DNA of 64,000 bases from Taibaiella sp. (GTDB lineage Bacteria > Bacteroidota > Bacteroidia > Chitinophagales > Chitinophagaceae), in NCBI GenBank assembly GCA_013815385.1, contig JACDGL010000010.1, forward strand, positions 1-64,000. Reading direction: 5' to 3'. Positions 1 to 7,966 of this stretch are shown here, one piece after another. The notes under the pieces were generated by a model. It worked only from the letters and a program-made list of their open reading frames with translations. It was not told where the DNA came from and ran no database searches. Within the stretch, counting starts at the first letter, position 1. Every line of letters starts with the position of its first letter. A program made the translations under genes and the position numbers.

Positions 1-5
1 GTCCT

Positions 6-221
6 CCCTTTCTCATTTTTCCCTCGTTCCCGCTCTCTTTCCCGCTCGTTCTTCAAAAGCCCTTTCTCATTTTTCCCTCGTTCCCGCTCTCTTTCCCGCT
101 CATTCTTCAAAAGCCCTTTCTCATTTTTCCCTCGTTCCCGCTCTCTTTCCTGCTCATTCTTCAAAAGCCCTTTCTCATTTTTCCCTCGTTCCCGCTCTCT
201 TTCCCGCTCATTCTTCAAAAG
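6..221. repeat. Tandem repeat, four copies of a 54-bp unit
   Basis: Four head-to-tail copies occupy 6-59, 60-113, 114-167 and 168-221 with only one or two substitutions between copies (for example cgttcttc against cattcttc, and tttcctgctc against tttcccgctc). The unit is a multiple of three (18 codons), strongly pyrimidine-rich on the plus strand, and free of stops in all three plus frames and one minus frame. The minus frame would read Glu/Arg-rich repeats. No start codon or flanking coding sequence is visible, and the following gene starts 57 bases downstream. The sequence does not show whether this is non-coding or the end of a gene outside the window. Confidence 0.9.
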
Positions 222-277
222 CTTGTTCTCCTTTTTTCCCGCTCTAAAAGCTATCTTCATCAGAAAAATTTCACTTT

Positions 278-628
278 ATGTTTCCGTATGAAAACCTGGA
301 TGTTTACAAAAAAGCATATTCGGTTAACCAAGTCGTCTATAGGCTGCTGAAAGGCAATAAGACTATCCCTGGTTATGCGAGGAACCAATTAGGTCGGGCC
401 AGCTTAAGCATAATGTTGAACATAGCTGAAGGCAGTGCGAAATTCAGTAATAAAGACAGGAGGAATTTCTACGTAACAGCCCGTGGTTCCACATTTGAAT
501 GCTCCGCTTTGGTTACTTTTCTTAAAGATGAAAATGAAATAACAAGCGAAATATTTGAAAATATCAATAATGAATACGATTCGTTGTCAAGAATGTTATT
601 CGCAATGATCAGAAATCTTGAAGAATAA
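278..628 (+). CDS. Four-helix bundle protein (23S rRNA intervening-sequence type)
   Basis: This 116-residue protein matches the family first found inside 23S rRNA intervening sequences (TIGR02436/PF05635) and now known as stand-alone chromosomal genes in many Bacteroidota. Visible family features are the N-terminal block PYENLDVYKKAY, the central NIAEGSAK segment and the following SNKDRRNFYVTARGS segment, which form the helices of a small bundle. It has no signal peptide or membrane helix, so it is probably cytosolic. The molecular role of the family is not established. It starts at ATG 278 directly after the tandem repeat array and stands alone; there is no rRNA around it. The assignment rests on the sequence pattern. 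Confidence 0.85.
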   Translation: MFPYENLDVYKKAYSVNQVVYRLLKGNKTIPGYARNQLGRASLSIMLNIAEGSAKFSNKDRRNFYVTARGSTFECSALVTFLKDENEITSEIFENINNEYDSLSRMLFAMIRNLEE

Positions 629-730
629 TATCCCCCTCTCTGAGCGGGTTTTGCTTTGTAACAAAAATGGAAAATCGAACCTGTAATCTATTGCGCTCAT
701 TTCTTCAATGCTTTTTAATTTTTCCACACC

Positions 731-1936
731 TCAATAAGTAAACGGGTCCTCATCCTCTTCAATTAATTTCGGATCAGCAGGAATTGCTTTTGCTTTGTCT
801 GTATAGTAATTCCAATTGCCAGATTTCTCATCATCAATATAGTTTCCAGTGGCCTTAATTTTCTGATTTGGGTAATAAATTTTCCATACTCCCATTTTCT
901 TACCCTCAACATAATCACCCTCCATCCTTAATTTTCCATACTCGTAGTAATATTTCCAGTGCCCTACAGGAAGTCCGTTTTTGTGCATACCTTTTTCTAA
1001 TGGTATCCCAGCCTTATTGAACTCTATAAATGATCCATCCCACAGCCCATTTTCGAGTCTTTTATCTGTATCACGAAAAGGAGGATTGGTTTCTGCAATA
1101 AATCTAACTTTACCATTTGAATGATAATGATACTCAACCCATTTTTTATTATTCACTAATGGCTCAGTTTTGCTATATATTTTGCCGTAGGCAAACGAAA
1201 TCTCTCTGTGAGTAAATTCTCCATTTTTATACTCTCGTATAGTATACATTTCATTAGTAAAAGGATTAGATTCGACCCATAAGCTATCTTTTTTTCCGAG
1301 AACGTATTTTCCCTTGTTTACGATCTTGCCGTCTTGGTAATAACTCCAAAATCCTTCTGGCAAGCCATTTTTATATTCTCCTGTAGCCGAAATATTGCCA
1401 TTTTCCTCGTAAAACGTTTGAATAGCATGGCTGATGATCTTTAGAACATGTCCTGCAAGAAACGTTGTATCTGCATGAAAATTTGTACGAATTGTATCAT
1501 AAATTCTTCCAAAGGAAGTCAATGTTTTTTGCTTATTAATCATTATAGAATCACGTGGCCAGATGTTGACGGGAACACGGGTTGTTCTGGAACAGGAGTT
1601 TGTCCATTTTTTTTCATCTCCCACTGCAAATATCAAATACTCTCTGCCAATACTCAGGCAACCAAGACCGCAAGCTGAGACATACTCCGAATCATAAATC
1701 ACTACCGTATCTCCAATCACAACACCTTTATAGGCTCTGACAATTTTGTAAAAGCCTGCCCGTCCTGCGCTACTTTCTCCTGACCCAGTTTCCTTTATTA
1801 AGGTACCCGTAAATATCCAATTATTAGAATTATAGTCCTCAACATTCATTCGTTTTTTGGTAAAACATGAGCAGCATTGTGCGTCAACACAGTTTAGCAA
1901 AAGAATTACGATAAGAAGTGTAATTCGCTTAGTCAT
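731..1936 (-). CDS. Secreted protein: NTR/TIMP-like N-terminal part plus MORN/YwqK-like repeats
   Basis: The 401-residue product begins with a signal peptide (MTKRITLLIVILLLNCVDA) and a Cys-rich start (QCCSC), followed by a segment resembling netrin/TIMP-like domains (WIFTGTLIKE, YKGVVIGDTVVIY, CGLGCLSIGREYLIFA). From about residue 165 onward come repeated lines of the form NG-x-x-x-GxWxYYxxxGK (GFWSYYQDGKIVNKG, GHWKYYYEYGKLRMEG, GVWKIYYPNQKIKATG), typical of MORN/YwqK antitoxin-like proteins. ATG 1936 is preferred over an upstream GTG because it gives a clean signal peptide. NTR-like Cys domains and MORN-like repeats are usually protein-interaction modules; a specific function is not inferable. 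It is transcribed alone, facing the gene at 278. Confidence 0.75.
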   Translation of the reverse strand: MTKRITLLIVILLLNCVDAQCCSCFTKKRMNVEDYNSNNWIFTGTLIKETGSGESSAGRAGFYKIVRAYKGVVIGDTVVIYDSEYVSACGLGCLSIGREYLIFAVGDEKKWTNSCSRTTRVPVNIWPRDSIMINKQKTLTSFGRIYDTIRTNFHADTTFLAGHVLKIISHAIQTFYEENGNISATGEYKNGLPEGFWSYYQDGKIVNKGKYVLGKKDSLWVESNPFTNEMYTIREYKNGEFTHREISFAYGKIYSKTEPLVNNKKWVEYHYHSNGKVRFIAETNPPFRDTDKRLENGLWDGSFIEFNKAGIPLEKGMHKNGLPVGHWKYYYEYGKLRMEGDYVEGKKMGVWKIYYPNQKIKATGNYIDDEKSGNWNYYTDKAKAIPADPKLIEEDEDPFTY

Positions 1937-2153
1937 TTTTATGGCTTGCACTGACCCGAATTAAAAAATATAATTGTATTGAAGTAATATAAGAAACAGT
2001 CATCATCTATTCTCGTCTTTTTGTAACAAATTTCCTGCAGTCGAAAATTCCACAGTTTATTCTTCTTTCTCATTCAATGGACCGCATAGCTCATAAATAC
2101 GTCTCAAAATCATCATCAATTGGTTAGATAACGTTCCCGTCTGGGGCACATAA
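1937..2153. other. Intergenic region, nothing recognised
   Basis: Between the start of the secreted MORN-like protein and the terminator of the nitrilase gene there is AT-rich sequence with no open frame showing coding character. It probably contains the promoter of the minus-strand gene at 731-1936, but no perfect TAnnTTTG box was found. Confidence 0.5.
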
Positions 2154-2200
2154 AAGAAAACGGAGTTTGAAGAGCGTTAAAGCGCTTGCCAAACTCCGTT
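2154..2200 (-). terminator. Rho-independent terminator after the GNAT-nitrilase gene
   Basis: On the minus strand, 11-base arms AACGGAGTTTG and CAAACTCCGTT enclose an inner AGCGC/GCGCT-like stem and are followed directly by TTCTTTT. It lies 54 bases downstream of the stop codon at 2255, in the orientation expected for ending that transcript. Confidence 0.75.
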
Positions 2201-2254
2201 CTCATTTTCCTCCTGCTCCGTTTCCCGCTCATACTCAAAACTCAATTTTAATTT

Positions 2255-3802
2255 TCACCCCGCGCTTCCCTCTGTATACTCCACCTTGTCTCTTAATTTC
2301 AGCTCATAAAAGTCTGTACGCCTGTCTTTCAGGTTCCTTACACTGCCATAGCTATGAAGCTCATGCAGCAGCGATAGGTCCACCTCAGCTATCAGTATCA
2401 TTTCAGTATTCGCAGTAGCCTCGCTCTTTATGCAGTTCGATGGAAAAGCAAAATCACTCGGTGTAAAAACTGCTGCTTGCGAATATTGTATATCCATATT
2501 CTCCACCTTGGGCAGGTTCCCTACACTGCCGGTAATCGCTACAAAGCACTCATTCTCTATAGCACGTGCCTGCGAGCACAGGCGCACACGCATATACGCA
2601 TTCTGTGTATCCGTCAGGAAGGGCACAAACAGTATCTGCATGCCCTCCTCGGCCAGTAGTCTCGGCAACTCAGGAAATTCTACATCATAGCAGATCAATA
2701 TCCCTATACGCCCGGCATCTGTATCAAATACTTTCAGCGTATCCCCGCCCTGTATCCCCCAGTGTTTGGCCTCATCAGGGGTTATATGTATTTTCTCGTA
2801 CTTATCTATTGCACCATTTCGGTGGCACAGAAACCCTATGTTGCGCAGTGAATCTTTTTCTATACTTGGCAGGCTGCCGGTAATGATGTTTACATTGTAC
2901 CTGATGGCCAGCTCCTGGAAACGGGTAGTAATTTCAGGTGTAAATTTCGCCAGCTCGCGCATGGCCTCTGCTTCCGATAGGTGGTTGAACCCGGCAAGCA
3001 ACGGCCCATTAAATAGCTCGGGGAATACTGCAAAATCACTTTTGTATGCCGATACGGAATCTACAAAGTATTCTACCTGGCTAAACATTTCGTCTATGTC
3101 TTTATACAAGCGCATCTGCCATTGTATCAGCCCTATCCTCACAAATGTTTTTACATTAAAAAGGTTTTTAAGGTCGGGTACATAATACACATTGAACCAT
3201 TGCAGCAACGTGGCAAATTCCTTGCTTGCCCCATCTTCAGGCATGTAGTTGTGTAGCACCTTCTTTACGTGGAAGTCATTCGCCAGTTGGAAAGAAAGAA
3301 CAGGATCATATATATCCTTGCTCTTTACCTTTTGTATGTAATCCTTTGGGCTCAGTGTATCCGCGTATTCATGGTAGTTGGGCAGGCGTCCGCCAAATAT
3401 AATGGCCCTTAGGTTCAGGTTTTCACACAGGTCTTTGCGTGCATCGTAGAGCCTTCTCCCCAACCTTAGCCCCCTGTAGTCAGGATGTATGAATATCTCT
3501 ATGCCATACAGCACATCGCCCTTTGGCGTGTGGGTATTAAAGGTGTAGTTGCCGGTTATCTGCTTGTAGGTATGGTTATCGCCGTATTTCTTATAGTCCA
3601 CTATTATGGATAGCGCACACCCTACCACTACATCACCTACCTTTATTACTATCTGCCCTTCCGGGAATCTTGTTATCAGGTTTTCAATAGCGCTCGAGCT
3701 CCAGAAACCGCCCAGCCATCCGGGGTACGATGCCTTCATGGCATCCAGCAGTTGCTGATAATCTTCAAAATGCAATGCCCCTATCTCTATTTGTTCCAAC
3801 AT
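2255..3802 (-). CDS. GNAT acetyltransferase / carbon-nitrogen hydrolase fusion
   Basis: The 515-residue protein has an N-terminal GNAT fold (about residues 1-200) with the acetyl-CoA loop RGLRLGRRLYDAR at 110-122, then a nitrilase-superfamily domain (about 220-490) carrying the full Glu-Lys-Cys triad: Glu262 (VFPELF), Lys337 (YEKIH) and Cys371 (LICYDVEFPE). The same architecture occurs in YhcX-type proteins of Firmicutes and in many Bacteroidota. The substrate is unknown; such hydrolases act on C-N bonds of small amides. ATG 3802 was chosen because the open frame upstream to a GTG at 3901 lacks domain similarity and runs into a REP-like repeat. No signal peptide, so cytosolic. It is transcribed alone and ends in a clear terminator. 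Confidence 0.88.
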   Translation of the reverse strand: MLEQIEIGALHFEDYQQLLDAMKASYPGWLGGFWSSSAIENLITRFPEGQIVIKVGDVVVGCALSIIVDYKKYGDNHTYKQITGNYTFNTHTPKGDVLYGIEIFIHPDYRGLRLGRRLYDARKDLCENLNLRAIIFGGRLPNYHEYADTLSPKDYIQKVKSKDIYDPVLSFQLANDFHVKKVLHNYMPEDGASKEFATLLQWFNVYYVPDLKNLFNVKTFVRIGLIQWQMRLYKDIDEMFSQVEYFVDSVSAYKSDFAVFPELFNGPLLAGFNHLSEAEAMRELAKFTPEITTRFQELAIRYNVNIITGSLPSIEKDSLRNIGFLCHRNGAIDKYEKIHITPDEAKHWGIQGGDTLKVFDTDAGRIGILICYDVEFPELPRLLAEEGMQILFVPFLTDTQNAYMRVRLCSQARAIENECFVAITGSVGNLPKVENMDIQYSQAAVFTPSDFAFPSNCIKSEATANTEMILIAEVDLSLLHELHSYGSVRNLKDRRTDFYELKLRDKVEYTEGSAG

Positions 3803-3871
3803 ATACTGTCTTATAATCCGCAAATATAAGTATTGGCAGTCGATCAAATATTCATCTTGAAAAAGCATCCC

Positions 3872-3923
3872 CCTCATCCTTGAATTTTTCGAGCATGCCA
3901 CGGTGGGGCGTTTGCAACGCCCG
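3872..3923. repeat. REP-like element, family B, copy 1
   Basis: The sequence contains two palindromic parts, (C)TTGAATTTTTCGAG and GGGGCGTTTGCAACGCCC, joined by ATGCCACGG. Near-identical elements are at 27664-27722 and 28626-28683. In this copy the first stem has diverged slightly. It lies upstream of the GNAT-nitrilase start. No transposase of this family is visible in the window. Confidence 0.75.
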
Positions 3924-4495
3924 TTTTGTACTAAAATATTTCAAGTACGCTATCTCGCGGCGTTTGTAATCCCTCTCCATCTGTATTAATATTTATGATA
4001 CCGCACTTTTCTGTAGTATCATGTATTTTAGTTTTGGTAGCCTCATCCTTTCCATATTATCTTGCCTTCCTATAGCAATATGTATCGCCATTATATAACA
4101 CATTTACCTATGCACTATCTATTACCCTACTGGTTTCCATTTTCAAACTTCCTTTTTATCCACTCGCCACCCCCATTTCATAACGGAAGTTTGCTGCTCT
4201 AAACCGCTACCACAAATGATATGATTTATTTCATTAACGGAAGTTTGCGGAAGTTTCAGATACAATATCGCTCCTATTGATGGGCATAGTGTTTGCACGA
4301 TTTACAATATAAAAACCGATCAATACGGAACGTAGCTAACCATAATTACTTCTGGGGGCAAGATTCCCCCGGCTTTTGCATTAACATATCTTTCAGCAAT
4401 TTTTAGATTAATTTTACATTTCATTAACCATCTTAATTATTTATTTTACTGTCTTATTTCATACCGAAATAAATAGTTCAATAATCTTATTGTTT
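3924..4495. other. Long intergenic region with a repeated GGAAGTTTG motif
   Basis: No coding sequence was recognised. GGAAGTTTG occurs at 4185-4193 and 4239-4247 on the plus strand, as a variant GGAAGTTTC at 4249-4257, and inverted (CAAACTTCC) at 4144-4152. Copies at 4176-4196 and 4229-4250 share the longer core TTCATNAACGGAAGTTTG. A matching inverted copy is at 16719-16732. The segment 4380-4495 is AT-rich and must hold the promoter of the TlpA-like gene. Confidence 0.5.
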
Positions 4496-5938
4496 ATGAA
4501 GAAATTTACTCTGGCAGCAGTGCTGTTAATGTTGTGCACAATTTCATTCTCTTACGGGCGCACAGGCTACCACGTTGAGCTGAAACTTACCGATACAAAA
4601 GATACGTTGGCTTTTCTGGCGCATTATTATGCCAAGCCACTGCCCACTATCTACAAGACCGACTCCGCCCACTTTAATAAGAATGGTGTAGCCATATTTG
4701 ATAGCAAGGAGCATCTGAATGGTGGAATTTATATCCTCATGTTATCCGACCATAAAACTTATATAGAGTTTCTGCTCGATGATGGTGATAATATGAGCAT
4801 AGCGCTCACCACCAAAAAACTCCCCGAGGGTGTTGTGTTTAAGAATTCTCCGCAAAACGAAGATTTCCAGAACTATTCAAAATTCATAAAAGAGTTTGGA
4901 GAAAAGCAGCAGGGAATGATGGCCAATTTTTCACACGCAAAAAATGCTGCGGACAGTGATGTGATCCGTAAGGGTGTGGTGGAAAATTCAAAGTCACTTA
5001 TAGAGTACCGCCGCAGCTATGCAAGGACTCATCCTAATACCCTGCTGGCACATATATTCGGTGCGCTCGAAGTACCCCAGGTCCCCGGTGGAGACCATCT
5101 GCTGCCCGATGGTAAGACGGATTCCCTCTTTACCTATCATTATTACAAAGCCCATTTCTGGGATCATTTCGAATTCCAGGACGACAGGCTTATTAATGCG
5201 CCCATATATGACCTGAAACTAAGCGAGTATATTAACAAGGAAGTGTACCCCTACCCCGATAGCGTAGAACACGAAGCCGATATATTGCTGGCAAAAACAA
5301 AGGGCACCAAAGAGTTGTTTAAATATACACTTTCATGGCTGGCCAACTTTGGTGAAGACAGCAAGATAATGGGAATGGACGAAGTGTTTGTGTACCTGGT
5401 AGAGAACTACTATATGAAGGGGGATGCCACATGGGTGGATGCGCCCACACTCGATAAATTTATAGACCGTGCTATGAAGATAGCCCCTAATGTAATAGGC
5501 AATGTGGCGCCCGAAGTAAAAATGGTAGATGTAGACCAGCAGGAGCACAGGCTATCTTCTGTGAAAGCCAAGTACACGGTGCTCGTATTCTGGTCGCCCG
5601 ATTGTGGCCACTGCCAGCAGGAAATACCATTGCTCGATTCAGTATACAACGCGCAGCTAAAGGCTAAAGGAGTAAAAGTGTACGCAGTGCGCACCGAAGG
5701 TACCGATCAGCAATGGCAGGAATTCATTAAAAAGCATAAGCTGGAGGACTGGATAAATGTGTATGACCCTAAGCATACATCTGATTACAGAAGCAAATAC
5801 GATGTATACAGCACCCCTACTATGTACCTGCTCGATGAGAAAAAGATCATCCGCGGTAAGCGGTTAGACCATTCCAGTATTATGGAAGTGATCCAGATGC
5901 AGGAGCGCAAAGAACGTGATGCAAGGAACAAATCATAA
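4496..5938 (+). CDS. TlpA-like thioredoxin-fold protein with large N-terminal region (secreted)
   Basis: This 481-residue protein has an N-terminal signal peptide (MKKFTLAAVLLMLCTISFSYG), a long N-terminal part of the DUF4369/DUF5106 type seen in Bacteroidota (LKLTDTKDTLAFLAHYYAKP is typical of its start) and a C-terminal thioredoxin domain from about residue 340. The active site is Cys370-Gly-His-Cys373 in VFWSPDCGHCQQE, and the cis-Pro lies in YSTPTMYLL. Family members are periplasmic or membrane-bound thiol oxidoreductases; the partner is unknown. ATG 4496 is used; an in-frame TTG two codons upstream is less likely. The next gene follows after 35 bases on the same strand. Confidence 0.85.
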   Translation: MKKFTLAAVLLMLCTISFSYGRTGYHVELKLTDTKDTLAFLAHYYAKPLPTIYKTDSAHFNKNGVAIFDSKEHLNGGIYILMLSDHKTYIEFLLDDGDNMSIALTTKKLPEGVVFKNSPQNEDFQNYSKFIKEFGEKQQGMMANFSHAKNAADSDVIRKGVVENSKSLIEYRRSYARTHPNTLLAHIFGALEVPQVPGGDHLLPDGKTDSLFTYHYYKAHFWDHFEFQDDRLINAPIYDLKLSEYINKEVYPYPDSVEHEADILLAKTKGTKELFKYTLSWLANFGEDSKIMGMDEVFVYLVENYYMKGDATWVDAPTLDKFIDRAMKIAPNVIGNVAPEVKMVDVDQQEHRLSSVKAKYTVLVFWSPDCGHCQQEIPLLDSVYNAQLKAKGVKVYAVRTEGTDQQWQEFIKKHKLEDWINVYDPKHTSDYRSKYDVYSTPTMYLLDEKKIIRGKRLDHSSIMEVIQMQERKERDARNKS

Positions 5939-5973
5939 GATCACTACTAGCAAAATCACCTGATTGATAATAT

Positions 5974-7086
5974 ATGCAGGGATCAGTTAAGGGATTGCAA
6001 CATCCTGCATTATTGCTGTCTGTCGAAGATGCAGACATCATAAGGTCGTTCAGTTCCGATGCCGAAAAACTGCGCCTGCTACATCCGGCACAGTTAGCAG
6101 TTTTCTACAGGCAGCAATGGTTCAAAGCCTTGGTACCGGCAGCCTATGGAGGATTAGAATTACCGCTACCTGAAATGGTTGCATTAGAGGAAGCTGTTAG
6201 TTATGCAGATGGCAGCGCTTCCTGGGTAATGACATTATGCTCAGGCGCAGGTTGGTTCGCTGGCTTTATAGATCCGGTTGTTGCAGCAATATTCTTTTCA
6301 GGCACTAATATTTGCATCTGTGGTAGCGGCGCCGCTACCGGCTATGCGGAAAAGTTGGTCGGTGGTTATAGTATCAGTGGCACCTGGCTGCATGCTACCG
6401 GCGCTCCACATGCTACAGCATTTACAGCCAACTGTATTATAAAAGAAAATGGCATCATTCTATTAAATGAAAAGAGTGAGCCAGTTATCCGTTCATTCAT
6501 TTTCTTAAAGGAAGAAGTTACTATCATTCCTAAGTGGAACAGTATCGGGATGATAGCTACTGCCAGTTTTGGTTTTCAGGTTACCGATCTCCATGTTTCG
6601 TCAGATAGGTGTTTTATTATATCACCCGGCAGCGCAGTTATGCCATCACCGCTCTATCAATACCCTTTTTTACAGCTTGCAGAGGTAACACTCGCTGCTA
6701 ATCTCTCCGGAATGGCAATGCATTTCATGGATATTGCTAACGAGTATTTTTCAAAAAAAACAGGTAGAAACAAAATTCTTCTTTCACAGGAACCCGTAAT
6801 AAATAAGATATCTCAAACTGTTATGGAGACCATGAGTAATGCCCGCGCTGCATTTTATACTATTCTTAATAAATCATGGCAACAAATAATAGCCAATAGT
6901 TCTATTAATGAAGAAATACTGCAAGCTGTAAGCACCTCATCCCGTGCGCTGGCTGCTGCTGCCAGAGCTGCAACAGATAGCCTGTATCCCTACTGCGGTT
7001 TGTCTGCTGCAGATCCTTCATCAGAGCTAAACAGAACGTGGCGCGATATCCATACAGCGTCTCAGCATACTATGTTACTATATTGA
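5974..7086 (+). CDS. Acyl-CoA-dehydrogenase-like flavoprotein (monooxygenase-type C-terminus)
   Basis: The 370-residue protein has the fold-typical segments of the acyl-CoA dehydrogenase superfamily: VPAAYGGLELPLPEM near residue 55, SASWVMTLCSG in the middle domain, and a helical C-terminal part. It ends in WRDIHTASQH, which matches the RDxHxAxxH motif of the type-2 C-terminal domain (PF08028) of flavin-dependent hydroxylases such as HsaA/DszC relatives, while the YEGT-type catalytic glutamate of true dehydrogenases is absent. This makes a flavin monooxygenase-like or a non-CoA role more likely than fatty-acid oxidation. The substrate is unknown. It follows the TlpA-like gene by 35 bases and may be co-transcribed with it. 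Confidence 0.75.
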   Translation: MQGSVKGLQHPALLLSVEDADIIRSFSSDAEKLRLLHPAQLAVFYRQQWFKALVPAAYGGLELPLPEMVALEEAVSYADGSASWVMTLCSGAGWFAGFIDPVVAAIFFSGTNICICGSGAATGYAEKLVGGYSISGTWLHATGAPHATAFTANCIIKENGIILLNEKSEPVIRSFIFLKEEVTIIPKWNSIGMIATASFGFQVTDLHVSSDRCFIISPGSAVMPSPLYQYPFLQLAEVTLAANLSGMAMHFMDIANEYFSKKTGRNKILLSQEPVINKISQTVMETMSNARAAFYTILNKSWQQIIANSSINEEILQAVSTSSRALAAAARAATDSLYPYCGLSAADPSSELNRTWRDIHTASQHTMLLY

Positions 7087-7159
7087 TTCTGTTTATAATC
7101 AGAAATTAAGCTTGTGGCATTTTTTTTGATTATGTATATTCAGGACAAAGATCATAGAT

Positions 7160-7879
7160 ATGCAACTCAGCGAAACATGGTTTATGGAAGGGTATGTAGA
7201 TTTTGAACTACAGAAATATCACTTGCTGGCCTATCTACAGGAGGTGAATAAGTATTTCAATGAAACCAAGCTATATCCTCAGTTATCAGATCTGATACTT
7301 CATTATAATAATCTCGTTTCTTTTCGCACCAATAAGAAGTTGCTTCAGGATCAGTTTCCCAAACGTATTGATCGGTTAGACATGCAAAACATACAGGTTA
7401 TTTATGAAAAGATGCTTGCCGATGATGCTATAATGCAGGAGCTGGAACAAATAACACTCTTTGCTATGGACGAGCTGAAGGGGACTATAGAAAATGGAGC
7501 AGAGATATACGATCATCTTGAAAAAAGCATACGTATAGAACCAATAGGCCTTTTGCCGCTTTATAAGAATGAAGGCTATGTGTTGCTTCGGTATGGCAGC
7601 TATTCAGAAATAAGGGCATACACCTATACGGTTACTTTATTCGAGCATCAGGCGGCGCGTTATAAAGGCTTACGCATACAATACCTGGACACATGGACAG
7701 GGAATATTGTAAATACTTACGAGCAGGTAAAGCGGGATATCATCAGATCGTTACGTACCATTCCTACGCCTGCTGTTTATAGTATAGAAACACCCCTTCA
7801 TATACCTTTTGATGAGACATTGCTCCCTATAGCGAAGCGTTTGCTCATAAGGTCATTAGATGCGGGCAAGGCTGCATAA
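7160..7879 (+). CDS. Conserved hypothetical protein of Bacteroidota type
   Basis: This 239-residue protein is predicted cytosolic (no signal peptide or hydrophobic helix). It is rich in aromatic and charged residues, with a helical N-terminal half (about residues 1-110) and a likely beta-rich C-terminal half (YVLLRYGSYSEIRAYTYTVTLFE around 145-165). I do not recognise a characterised family; proteins of similar length and composition occur in Chitinophaga-type genomes, but that is from memory. ATG 7160 lies 73 bases after the flavoprotein gene. The reading frame has normal codon use and a good stop, so it is very probably a real gene. Confidence 0.75.
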   Translation: MQLSETWFMEGYVDFELQKYHLLAYLQEVNKYFNETKLYPQLSDLILHYNNLVSFRTNKKLLQDQFPKRIDRLDMQNIQVIYEKMLADDAIMQELEQITLFAMDELKGTIENGAEIYDHLEKSIRIEPIGLLPLYKNEGYVLLRYGSYSEIRAYTYTVTLFEHQAARYKGLRIQYLDTWTGNIVNTYEQVKRDIIRSLRTIPTPAVYSIETPLHIPFDETLLPIAKRLLIRSLDAGKAA

Positions 7880-7887
7880 AAACAAAA

Positions 7888-7912
7888 GGCGCCTGCCATC
7901 CCGGCAAACGCC
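7888..7912 (+). terminator. Possible terminator stem-loop between convergent genes
   Basis: GGCG-cc-TGCC-atccc-GGCA-aa-CGCC forms a two-part stem just after the stop codon at 7879. No T-tract follows on the plus strand, while AAAACAAAA precedes it, giving a short T-rich run on the minus strand. A second small hairpin, GAGAT/ATCTC, lies at about 7924-7940. Either could separate this gene from the convergent ndh. Confidence 0.4.
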
Positions 7913-7966
7913 CATTGCGGTCTTGAGATTGCTCTATCTCATTATAGAAGACGGAGCAAAAACGCT

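Noticed and set aside
6-221. Possible CRISPR array
   Set aside because: Copies follow each other without unique spacers and no cas genes are present; it is a simple tandem repeat.
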